NCBI GenBank assembly: GCA_027080405.1
Contig: JALWSL010000679.1
Coordinates: 1-12,081 of the forward strand
Source: Planctomycetaceae bacterium
GTDB taxonomy: Bacteria > Planctomycetota > Planctomycetia > Planctomycetales > Planctomycetaceae
Direction: 5' to 3'
DNA: 12,081 nt
This document shows positions 1 through 6,460 of the stretch, piece by piece; within the stretch, counting starts at the first letter, position 1; each line of letters starts with the position of its first letter. The translations under genes were made by a program, and so were the position numbers. The notes beneath the pieces were generated by a model that did no database searches, was not told the DNA's origin, and worked only from the letters and a program-made list of their open reading frames with translations.

Positions 1-271
1 CTTTGGGCAAGGCGGGGTAAAAATACTGTTTACGATCCCATTTGGTATGCCTGGCGATTTTGCAGTTGAGCGCCATCGCGGTTTTCAGGGAAAGCAGAAA
101 CGCTTTGCGATTCATCACCGGTAGTGTTCCCGGCAAGCCGATTGTCACGGGATCGGTTTGGGTATTCGGGGCGTCAGGGTTGAATCGGTTCAAGCAACCG
201 CTGAACAACTTTGTTTTTGTCAGAAGTTGCGTGTGGACTTCGAGGCCAATAATTATTTTGTAAGGCTGCAT
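1..271 (-). CDS. gatB: Aspartyl/glutamyl-tRNA amidotransferase subunit B, N-terminal part (cut by left edge)
   Basis: GatB is the kinase/amidotransfer subunit of the cytoplasmic GatCAB complex, which turns Glu-tRNA(Gln) or Asp-tRNA(Asn) into the cognate amidated tRNA. The minus strand reads open from an ATG at 271-269 to the window edge, giving about 90 residues. They start [20 protein letters not shown] and continue with [18 protein letters not shown] and [13 protein letters not shown], all classic GatB N-terminal blocks in the usual order. The conserved IGLEVH block begins eight residues after this ATG, as is usual. A second in-frame ATG at 343-341 would add 24 residues that do not look conserved; neither start has a clear Shine-Dalgarno. 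The CxC and CxxC zinc positions found in many bacterial GatB proteins read SGC and DPVT here. The gene is divergent from the Nudix-like gene at 448. The identification is secure; the exact start is less so. Confidence 0.95.
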   Translation of the reverse strand, partial: MQPYKIIIGLEVHTQLLTKTKLFSGCLNRFNPDAPNTQTDPVTIGLPGTLPVMNRKAFLLSLKTAMALNCKIARHTKWDRKQYFYPALPK

Positions 272-447
272 GATTGGGGTGTCTTGTTCAATAAAATCCT
301 CATCGCAGGATGCGCTGCAACGCCGTTTACGGAAAACCTCCATGCTGGTTGATTCGAATAATACATTGCAAGATGTTATAGTTCGACTCTCGCTGGTCTC
401 TCTGGACCATAATTTTCAAATCAGACAGCATCTCCGAAAGGATTCCC

Positions 448-1083
448 ATGACCGAGCAGACAACGCCGGAAAAAAATGAATCAGAAACAGGCACCGTTGA
501 ACAGGTTCTTGTTGTGCCGACACTTCTTTTCCATGAGATTGGCTATTTCCAGGGGTTCCAGGAGAATATCGAGCCTTACATGAAAACGTTGCTTGATCCG
601 ATGCACACGTCTTACCGGCCACGCGATTTGATGGAACAGGATCCCAGCTACAAACAGCTGATTCCTTACTGCGTGTTTGTGCATGACGGGAGGGTCTTCA
701 ATTACCGTCGAGGTACGGCTCAGGGAGAGTCCCGATTGCACAGCAAGCGTTCGATCGGGGTAGGTGGTCATATTTGCACTCTTGATAAGAATGGCGAGAA
801 TCATGCCTATCTGGAAGGGATGCAGCGGGAAATTGATGAGGAAGTCTCGATAACAGGGGGGTACCAGGATAAATGCGTAGGAATGATAAACGATGACGAT
901 TCGGAAGTTGGTAAGGTTCATTTGGGTATTGTGCATCTGTTTGAATTAGATCAAGCCAAAGTTTTCCCAAAAGAAGCGTCGATGCTAGAGGCGGGGTTCT
1001 CGTCACCTGAAGAACTATTATCCGAGCGGGATCAGTTTGAGAGCTGGTCTCAGATATGCTTGGAGGCACTGTTCAGCAGGTAA
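448..1083 (+). CDS. Nudix (MutT)-like predicted phosphoesterase
   Basis: A 211-residue cytoplasmic protein resembling the MutT-type predicted phosphoesterase family (COG4112-like). It opens with a conserved-looking block around residues 18-36 ([20 protein letters not shown]). A GVGGHI motif at about 104-109 is followed by REIDEE at 127-132, the metal-binding core of the Nudix box (REUxEE). The first half of the classical box is degenerate: counting back from R127, the expected Glu position (119) is His and the expected Gly (113) is Asp. Members of the Nudix superfamily hydrolyse nucleoside diphosphates linked to another moiety; the substrate here cannot be predicted. The ATG at 448 has a good ribosome site, GAAAGGA at 436-442, five bases upstream. 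The gene stands alone, divergent from gatB and followed by a separate exported-protein gene 124 bases later. Confidence 0.8.
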   Translation: MTEQTTPEKNESETGTVEQVLVVPTLLFHEIGYFQGFQENIEPYMKTLLDPMHTSYRPRDLMEQDPSYKQLIPYCVFVHDGRVFNYRRGTAQGESRLHSKRSIGVGGHICTLDKNGENHAYLEGMQREIDEEVSITGGYQDKCVGMINDDDSEVGKVHLGIVHLFELDQAKVFPKEASMLEAGFSSPEELLSERDQFESWSQICLEALFSR

Positions 1084-1206
1084 AACGCTGCCCCCGGGTT
1101 CGACAGGTGAATCCGGCGGTTGAATTGACAGTTCAAGCACGAGAACAAGGGCGACGTCTGGCGCAGGCGTCACAATCAGGGGTCATCGGGCAATGGAGTG
1201 CCTGTC

Positions 1207-1947
1207 ATGCGACAAATTCATTCAATTTACTCGGCTGTTCTGGTCGTTGCCGTTTTGATAGGAGCCATTCCCAACGCTTTTGCTCAGTCGGGGTTCCCTC
1301 CTTTTTCACCTGAACCGGAAGTGAAAAAAGTTCCATCTCGTGCCCCGTCTACTGGTTTCCCCCCCTTTACCGGTTCAGAGGGAGAGAGTCCCCAAACCCA
1401 AAAAAGAAATGCGTTTCCTTCTGCAGGAGAAAGTGATCGGGTCACACCTGCAGGCAGGACGCTCGATTTGGAGCAACTGGGAGCGATGATCAGAGAGATG
1501 GGGTTGGAGCTTTATCGAGTCCATTCAAGGTACGACTTCCAATACCTGACTGAGGTTGATGGGCAGGAGATTGAACTTTCTCTTTCCGCCGTTCTTCGTG
1601 AAAACAACTCTGTAGTTCATGTCAAAGCATGGCTCGATCCATTACCCGCGGGGATAGTTCCTGGTGAGCCCCTGCTGGAAATGCTTGCCCGTAATGAAGA
1701 AATGTATCGGGGACTTCGGTTCGCCTACAGCAGACAGATGGGGCGTTTTCTTCTGGAAAAAACAGTGCCGAATCGTGGTCTCACTCCTCAACTGCTCACG
1801 AGGATCTTCGATGATGTTTCACAAGGCGTGACGGAAAACTGGTCTGTCTGGTCGACATCAAACTGGAAGAATCGGCAGCGGCGTTCGCCTGCGACATCAC
1901 AGGAAGTGATTTCAGAAGAGAAGTTTGAAATGCCGATCAGGCGATAG
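1207..1947 (+). CDS. Exported proline-rich protein with a possible YbjN/secretion-chaperone-like domain
   Basis: A 246-residue protein of unknown function. I chose the ATG at 1207 because GGAG lies at 1195-1198, eight bases upstream; a GTG at 1198 would add three residues but overlaps that site. Residues 1-26 form a typical signal peptide (hydrophobic core at 9-20, then NAFA before QSG), so the mature protein should be exported. A linker rich in Pro, Ser and Gly (about 27-85) carries the motif GFPPF twice. Residues about 90-225 look like one alpha/beta domain (LEQLGAMIREMGLELYRV, a strand-rich middle, then a LLTRIFDDVSQGVTENW helix). Its layout recalls the YbjN/CesT-type secretion-chaperone fold, but that is only an impression from the pattern. 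The gene converges on hemL with 92 bases between the stops. No enzyme motif was seen. Confidence 0.8.
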   Translation: MRQIHSIYSAVLVVAVLIGAIPNAFAQSGFPPFSPEPEVKKVPSRAPSTGFPPFTGSEGESPQTQKRNAFPSAGESDRVTPAGRTLDLEQLGAMIREMGLELYRVHSRYDFQYLTEVDGQEIELSLSAVLRENNSVVHVKAWLDPLPAGIVPGEPLLEMLARNEEMYRGLRFAYSRQMGRFLLEKTVPNRGLTPQLLTRIFDDVSQGVTENWSVWSTSNWKNRQRRSPATSQEVISEEKFEMPIRR

Positions 1948-2039
1948 CAGCGCTGGCATATTCATGACAATCGCCGGTCAGGTTCCAACGACTGCACCGT
2001 GTTGAATGCAAAGTCTGATTCAGGGTTCCGCATGGGGGA
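1948..2039. other. Convergent gap between the exported-protein gene and hemL
   Basis: Ninety-two bases separate the two facing stop codons. No strong hairpin with a T-tract is visible on either strand, so the transcripts of the two genes may overlap here. Confidence 0.5.
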
Positions 2040-3329
2040 TCAATCCACTCCGGCCAGTACCTGTTCTGCAATTTGAATTGTCCGGTTGATATCTTCTTCC
2101 GAGTGTGCGGCTGAAACAAACATCGCTTCAAACTGACTGCAGGGCAGATAGATGCCGTGATCGAGCATGCCGTGGAAATATTTTGCGAATCGCTCGGTAT
2201 TGTTTTTGCTGGAAATGGAGAAGTTTTTTACCGGCTGATCGTTGAAAAACAGGGTCATCATGCTGCCGATTTGTGCCATCTGGTAAGGCAAACCTGCTTT
2301 TTGTGCCGCCTCACTTAACCCGTTTGCCAGTTTTTCGCTGAGCTGCTCGAGTTCGGGATAGGGGTTTTCATCGCGAAGCACTTTCAAAGTGGCCAGGCCA
2401 CATGCCATGGCGACCGGGTTCCCCGAAAGTGTGCCTGCCTGATAGACCGGTCCTGTGGGGGAGACCACGTTCATGATCTCTGCCCTCCCGCCGTAGGCTC
2501 CAACCGGCATGCCGCCCCCGATGATTTTTCCGAGTGTTGTCATATCCGGCGTGACTTCGAGTCGCTGTTGTGCGCCTCCATATGCGAGACGAAAGCCGGT
2601 CATGACCTCATCGAAAATCAAAACGGCTTCATGTTCCGTGCACAGCCTGCGGGTTTCGTGCAGGAAGTCTTTTTCGGGAATCACAGTTCCCATGTTGCCG
2701 ACAACCGGTTCGAGAATGAGACAGGCGATTTCAGAACCACGTTCCTCAAACGCCTGTTGAAGCTGTTCGATGTTGTTGTACTCCAGGACAATTGTGTCTT
2801 TGGTGCATCCCTGTGGAATTCCGGGGCTGGACGGAACGCCAAGCGTCAGCGCACCACTGCCTGCCTGCACCAGCAGCGAATCGACATGCCCGTGGTAGCA
2901 GCCTGCGAATTTTACGACGACATCCCGCCCGGTAAAACCACGGGCAACCCGGATGGCGGACATCGTTGCTTCGGTTCCGGAGTTCACCATGCGGACTTTG
3001 TCCAGTGAGGGGACGGCTTCGCACAGTAGCTCCGCCATTTCCGTTTCCTGTACGGTCGGTGCGCCAAAACTGGTTCCTTTGTTCAAGGCTTTTTCGATCG
3101 CCTCGATAACCGCAGGATGCCGATGCCCCAGAATGTGCGGCCCCCATGAGCCGATGTAATCGATGTATTCGTTTCCGTCTATATCGTAAAGTCGGGCCCC
3201 TTCACCACGGTCGATAACAACCGGATCGCCGCCAACTCCTCCAAAAGCGCGAGCCGGCGAGTTCACTCCTCCCGGGATAAATTGGCAGGCCTTTTCGATC
3301 TGTTTCCGGCTGTTTTCTCTTTGCATCAT
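2040..3329 (-). CDS. hemL: Glutamate-1-semialdehyde 2,1-aminomutase
   Basis: HemL is the PLP enzyme that converts glutamate-1-semialdehyde to 5-aminolevulinate, the last step of the C5 route into haem and other tetrapyrroles; it acts as a cytoplasmic dimer. The family signature IPGGVNSPARAF is near the N-terminus. It is followed by GSWGPHILGHRHP, MVNSGTEATMSAIRVARG (phosphate binding), the gating-loop region GSGALTLGVPSSPGIP, FDEVMTGFR (Asp contacting the pyridine nitrogen) and TTLGKIIGGGMPVGAYGG with the Schiff-base lysine. The length from the ATG at 3329 is 429 residues, normal for the family. GAAAG at 3339-3335 on the minus strand is a modest ribosome site for ATG 3329 or the adjacent ATG 3326. 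The open frame extends to a GTG at 3347, adding six residues that I do not favour. No other haem gene is adjacent. Confidence 0.97.
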   Translation of the reverse strand: MMQRENSRKQIEKACQFIPGGVNSPARAFGGVGGDPVVIDRGEGARLYDIDGNEYIDYIGSWGPHILGHRHPAVIEAIEKALNKGTSFGAPTVQETEMAELLCEAVPSLDKVRMVNSGTEATMSAIRVARGFTGRDVVVKFAGCYHGHVDSLLVQAGSGALTLGVPSSPGIPQGCTKDTIVLEYNNIEQLQQAFEERGSEIACLILEPVVGNMGTVIPEKDFLHETRRLCTEHEAVLIFDEVMTGFRLAYGGAQQRLEVTPDMTTLGKIIGGGMPVGAYGGRAEIMNVVSPTGPVYQAGTLSGNPVAMACGLATLKVLRDENPYPELEQLSEKLANGLSEAAQKAGLPYQMAQIGSMMTLFFNDQPVKNFSISSKNNTERFAKYFHGMLDHGIYLPCSQFEAMFVSAAHSEEDINRTIQIAEQVLAGVD

Positions 3330-3475
3330 CACCACTTTCAAAACCACTTCCAGAAGAAAATACGATCCACGCCCCGACTTCGAGGAACTCCGAAAAGCCC
3401 CCTGTCAGATCATCTCCGATTATGCAGGAAAAGTGACAGGTTGCAACGCACCGCTGCACGTTCCCCGTTGAAAGT

Positions 3476-3510
3476 GAAGCGGCTGTGGTTAAAGCCGCTT
3501 CTGCTTTTTT
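3476..3510 (+). terminator. Intrinsic terminator hairpin reading on the plus strand, orphan
   Basis: GAAGCGGCT (3476-3484) pairs perfectly with AGCCGCTTC (3493-3501) around an eight-base loop, followed by TGC and six T residues (3505-3510). The T-tract makes it a plus-strand terminator. No plus-strand gene lies in front of it: both neighbouring genes are on the minus strand. On the minus strand the hairpin lacks a U-tail, so it would be a poor terminator for the gene ending at 3697. Confidence 0.7.
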
Positions 3511-3570
3511 GATAGAGGCTTCCAGACCCGGGAGATTATCATTCCGCAGACAAAGGAGATATTCGTTTTC

Positions 3571-3621
3571 TGGTAGTAACCGTCAACTGGTAATAGCCGT
3601 TAATTGGCAGTAGCCACCGAG
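3571..3621. repeat. Three imperfect 17-bp tandem units
   Basis: Units at 3571-3587 (TGGTAGTAACCGTCAAC), 3588-3604 (TGGTAATAGCCGTTAAT) and 3605-3621 (TGGCAGTAGCCACCGAG) follow one another with no gap. Units 1 and 2 match at 13 of 17 positions, units 2 and 3 at 10 of 17. They lie in the 3' flank of the minus-strand protease-like gene. Confidence 0.7.
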
Positions 3622-3696
3622 CAGTGAAAAATTGACAGATTGCAAAACCGGGTAGCAAGTGGCAGGCAACGGGAATTCCAGGAACAGGAAGAAGGG

Positions 3697-5277
3697 TCAA
3701 CTATCCTGCTTAAGCAACCGTTTCGATTTCGATTGGGCCGTACGAAATCTATCGAAGTAGCTTTTTAATTTGGGGCTGAGGATTCTGGAGGCGATCTCGG
3801 GGGAGACGCCTTCGGCAAGGATCGATCCGATGTCGGTCTTTTTCCCCTTCCAGATAATGACAAACCTGTTACTGGAGTTTTCCTGGGGATCAATGACAAT
3901 CAACTCCGCCTGGACAGAAACCTTGAATGAATCTTTGGCCCGGATGCGCTGAGGCTCGGCAGTGAGAATCACCTGTAGTGTCGGTATATTCTCTGCAACG
4001 GGGGATCCTGCCGGGTTGTCGGGGATCAATTCAAAACCGGATTTGGAAAAAGAACGCCTGGCGTTGTTGTTGACGATTTCCCTGACGACTCCTGAAGCCA
4101 CCAAACTGTTCGGTAGATTCTGAAGAAGACGAATCTGTTTGATATTGGCAAAAAGCTCCTGTGCCCGATCCGTGCCGGCGATATTTCTGGCCATTCTCCT
4201 TTTCAGGTCGTTACTGAAACCTGCAAAGAGATTGGGAGTGAGCTTTTTCACTTCCTGATTTCGGGAAGCGTTGATCAGAGGCAGGATATCTTTCGATGCC
4301 AAGGCCAGGTGATGTTCTTTCCCGCTCGATAGTTGAATCAAATTGACAGCGACAACCAGACCATAAGGATTGACGACGGGCCCGCCTTGATGGTTGGGCG
4401 AGACAGGGAGAGATGTTTCCAGCCAATTCCCGGCGAATGGGAGTCGCCAATCAGTCCGCATTTTGCGTTGGTCAGGAACGGCGGTAATTTTCCCCTGAAC
4501 CGCGTCTTCGAAAGCACCAAAGGCTGCAACAGGTGCTTCCTGGTGGGAGAGTTGATTACTCAGTGGAAGCAGTTTCAATCCCCTTTCCGGCGGTGTGATC
4601 TGCAAGATCGCGATATCGTGTTCCGGACTGATCAGCCGATACCCTTCGATTTCCGCAGAAGTTCCATCAGACAGGTCTGCGCTGGCACCGCGGACCCCTT
4701 CCAATAAGTGGAGCCCCGTTATCAACAGGCCAGAATTCGAAACAATAAAACCGGTTCCTTCACTTTTCCCGGTCGAGTGAAGGAAAGTCAGCTTGACCAG
4801 TGACGGCTTGACACGCTCAAGCAAGTCGGGCAATTTCAGAGCAGATTTCGGGAGTTCAACCTGGAGCATTTCAGCCGGGACTTCTGAGAGAGATGTCGCA
4901 GTGGTTGGTACCACGGGTTTGTTTTTGTCAGCAAAGATTTGGGCAATCATTTGCGCATCCCGATCGACGTCGGCTGGTGTCAGTTGGGGAGTTTCCTGCC
5001 CTGGTTTCGGTTGGTCTGAACCTTGAGGCGGGGCTTGCTGTTTTACCGGAGCCTGTTTCCGTCGATTGAGGTCTACTTGGTTGATGTTCTGATTGACGTT
5101 TTGTCCACCACCCTGCGGGGTAACAAGAGAGACAGTCGTACTTGAGGGAGCACTGCCGTCCAAACTATTGAAAAAATAGATGACCGCCACAATCCCGGCA
5201 CAAACGAGCCCTCCCTTTACCAATTGCGTCGTATCGACACTCGCCTGCTTCTTTTTCTTCCTCTTTTTTCTGCCCAT
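3697..5277 (-). CDS. Membrane-anchored trypsin-fold (HtrA-like) protein lacking the catalytic serine
   Basis: A 526-residue protein. The N-terminus is very basic (MGRKKRKKKK), then comes one membrane segment at about 20-38, a Gln/Pro-rich linker (about 50-100) and a trypsin-like domain at about 150-335, followed by an unrecognised C-terminal region of about 190 residues. The domain should therefore lie outside the cytoplasmic membrane. The HtrA-type blocks are clear: GTGFIVSNSGLLITGLHLLEG with His190, and HDIAIL with Asp221. The nucleophile block reads NHQGGPVVN, with Gln297 (CAA at 4389-4387) in place of the Ser of NSGGP. The fold is thus kept while classical Ser protease activity is probably lost, which suggests a binding or scaffold role. 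No PDZ domain is recognisable. ATG 5277 has GGAG at 5285-5282, four bases upstream. The gene appears to stand alone. Confidence 0.88.
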   Translation of the reverse strand: MGRKKRKKKKQASVDTTQLVKGGLVCAGIVAVIYFFNSLDGSAPSSTTVSLVTPQGGGQNVNQNINQVDLNRRKQAPVKQQAPPQGSDQPKPGQETPQLTPADVDRDAQMIAQIFADKNKPVVPTTATSLSEVPAEMLQVELPKSALKLPDLLERVKPSLVKLTFLHSTGKSEGTGFIVSNSGLLITGLHLLEGVRGASADLSDGTSAEIEGYRLISPEHDIAILQITPPERGLKLLPLSNQLSHQEAPVAAFGAFEDAVQGKITAVPDQRKMRTDWRLPFAGNWLETSLPVSPNHQGGPVVNPYGLVVAVNLIQLSSGKEHHLALASKDILPLINASRNQEVKKLTPNLFAGFSNDLKRRMARNIAGTDRAQELFANIKQIRLLQNLPNSLVASGVVREIVNNNARRSFSKSGFELIPDNPAGSPVAENIPTLQVILTAEPQRIRAKDSFKVSVQAELIVIDPQENSSNRFVIIWKGKKTDIGSILAEGVSPEIASRILSPKLKSYFDRFRTAQSKSKRLLKQDS

Positions 5278-5831
5278 TTATCTCCACCCGTCTCTCTCAT
5301 ATTCTCTGGTTGCTCTGTTTCAGTTTAACGCGTTCTCTCAGCTGATAGTTCTCGTCGAATCGGAAATCGGGGGAAAAATCCCGAAAATAGCATTAGCGGA
5401 CATATGTGCATAGCGTCAATGGTAAACATGTATAACTCCAGGCTTTTTGGAGAAATTGTTGGGGCTTGTACGTCGGGTTACAAGAAACAGAGGAGGCGGT
5501 CGTCATTGGTGTTTTCATTGATTTTGAGAGGGCACGCGACGAAGCGATTGAACCGATGGGGCGACCGATAAACATTTTCTTACCCATTGTAACGATTTTT
5601 CGAAAAAAACCTTTTAATCGGGTTGAGCAAGTATTATCATCTCTCGTTCGTAGAATAGCCGGTCGGTTTTGTCTGTTTTTTGTCTGCTTCGCGGTCGCGA
5701 TTTCTGTTGTTATTTCCCAAGGCGCGGCACTTACCGAGTCTTGCACAAGCTGGCGGCAACAATTTTGCGTTTCATGTCCTGGTGCATTTCGCACCACATA
5801 AAGAAGGTTTAGAGAAAAAGGAGAACGTTAG
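5278..5831. other. Long divergent intergenic region with unproven small ORFs
   Basis: This 554-base gap separates the protease-like gene (minus) from the pilin-like gene (plus). It holds a candidate minus-strand promoter (5392-5419) and a perfect 12-bp palindrome, TTTTTCGAAAAA (5596-5607). An open plus-strand frame runs from a TTG at 5466 (or ATG at 5556) to 5801. Its product has a basic stretch, a hydrophobic segment (FCLFFVCFAVAISVVIS) and three Cys after it, resembling a signal peptide plus a short Cys-containing peptide. It has no convincing ribosome site and an overlapping minus-strand frame of similar length exists, so I do not call it a gene. Confidence 0.5.
5392..5419 (-). promoter_or_regulatory. 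Candidate sigma-70-type promoter for the protease-like gene
   Basis: On the minus strand TTGACG (5419-5414) is followed after 16 bases by GCTAAT (5397-5392). This would give a leader of roughly 110 bases before ATG 5277. The -35 box is good and the -10 box matches four of six positions. This is a pattern match only. Confidence 0.35.
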
Positions 5832-6161
5832 ATGATGAAGGCATTGTTGAATGATGAAGCTGGGTTTGTTGTCTCAGCAGAACTCGTTCTGATCGCCACT
5901 TTGCTGGTGATTGGATTGATCGTCGGTCTGAGCGAAGTGCAGCACGCTGTTGTTGCGGAGTTGAATGACGTTGCTGATGCCATTGGTAATGTCAATCAGT
6001 CCTACTACTACACCGGTTTCTCAAAAGAGAAAACCTACACTGGTGGGCTTGCTGCCTACACACGCGGATCTGCCTGGGCAGACACGACGGACGATTGCGA
6101 CGATAACCAATGCGATATCGCTTGCGATTATCCTGTCGATGAAGCAGCAAAACGACGTTAA
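5832..6161 (+). CDS. Type IV (Flp-like) pilin-like small protein with acidic Cys-containing tail
   Basis: A 109-residue protein with the layout of a type IV pilin-like subunit. A short N-terminal leader ends in NDEAG; a possible prepilin-type cleavage lies between Gly11 and Phe12. A continuous hydrophobic helix follows (FVVSAELVLIATLLVIGLIV, about 12-34) with Glu17 near the position of the conserved pilin Glu. The helix runs on into VQHAVVAELNDVADAIGNVNQ, as in Flp pilins. Residues 58-60 are YYY. The C-terminal part (86-100) is strongly acidic with Cys89, Cys94 and Cys98. AAGGAG at 5818-5823, eight bases before the ATG, is one of the strongest ribosome sites in the window, and a good terminator follows, which suggests a well-expressed single gene. 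No tad/flp assembly genes are nearby. Pilin membership is inferred from layout, so a small membrane protein of another kind remains possible. Confidence 0.8.
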   Translation: MMKALLNDEAGFVVSAELVLIATLLVIGLIVGLSEVQHAVVAELNDVADAIGNVNQSYYYTGFSKEKTYTGGLAAYTRGSAWADTTDDCDDNQCDIACDYPVDEAAKRR

Positions 6162-6192
6162 TCTCAAGTATTCGGTCTCTGTTTCTTCGTTA

Positions 6193-6214
6193 ATAACAGT
6201 ACGATAACAGTCCG
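6193..6214. repeat. Two 11-bp tandem units
   Basis: ATAACAGTACG (6193-6203) is followed directly by ATAACAGTCCG (6204-6214), a 10 of 11 match. A more diverged ATTACGATC follows. It lies between the stop and the terminator of the pilin-like gene, so it would be transcribed. Confidence 0.6.
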
Positions 6215-6258
6215 ATTACGATCTTGGCAATAATGCCTGTGGATTGTTGAGTTTGATC

Positions 6259-6295
6259 AGGCTGCCACGAGCGCGTTCTTGTGGCAGCTTTCTTT
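6259..6295 (+). terminator. Rho-independent terminator of the pilin-like gene
   Basis: GCTGCCAC (6261-6268) pairs perfectly with GTGGCAGC (6281-6288), extendable on both sides with wobble pairs, and is followed by TTTCTTT (6289-6295). It lies about 100 bases after the stop codon at 6161. Confidence 0.8.
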
Positions 6296-6460
6296 GTGCG
6301 CCAAAGCAAAATGCGATAACGCAGAACGCGCTAAGGCAGGTTGAAAGGCTGACGACTATCAATGTGAGGATGTCGCGGCATCTTCGGGAAAGAGTGGTTA
6401 CAGAACTCCAGAACGCGCGCAGATTATCTGCTTCTATGCCGGTTTGCTGCCAGCCTTTAC

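Larger units (their letters stand above)
3330..3696. other. Intergenic region upstream of hemL and downstream of the protease-like gene
   Basis: This 367-base gap lies upstream of hemL and downstream of the next minus-strand gene. It contains a perfect nine-base-pair hairpin with a plus-strand T-tract (3476-3510) and three imperfect 17-bp tandem units (3571-3621), listed separately. Short open frames cross it but none has a ribosome site or a recognisable product. Confidence 0.6.
6162..6460. other. Convergent gap between the pilin-like gene and the XylR-type regulator
   Basis: These 299 bases hold two 11-bp tandem units (6193-6214), the plus-strand terminator (6259-6295) and a 13-bp palindrome, GCAGATTATCTGC (6419-6431), whose role is unknown. 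No credible gene was seen. Confidence 0.5.

Noticed and set aside
42..479. Three short plus-strand open frames at the left edge
   Set aside because: The first two overlap the gatB coding region on the other strand, and the third crosses the intergenic gap into the Nudix-like gene in another frame.
1153..1171. Small hairpin between the Nudix-like and exported-protein genes
   Set aside because: The stem is short with a wobble pair and no T-tract follows, so it is not called a terminator.
2509..3008. Plus-strand open frames of 83 and 146 codons inside hemL
   Set aside because: They lie antisense to strongly conserved hemL blocks and show no protein family features of their own.
5393..5797. Minus-strand open frame of 134 codons upstream of the protease-like gene
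   Set aside because: No ribosome site, no recognisable domain, low-complexity-looking product, and it overlaps the candidate promoter region.
6419..6431. 13-bp palindrome GCAGATTATCTGC
   Set aside because: Symmetric but isolated, downstream of the regulator gene and not near a start; nothing supports a function.
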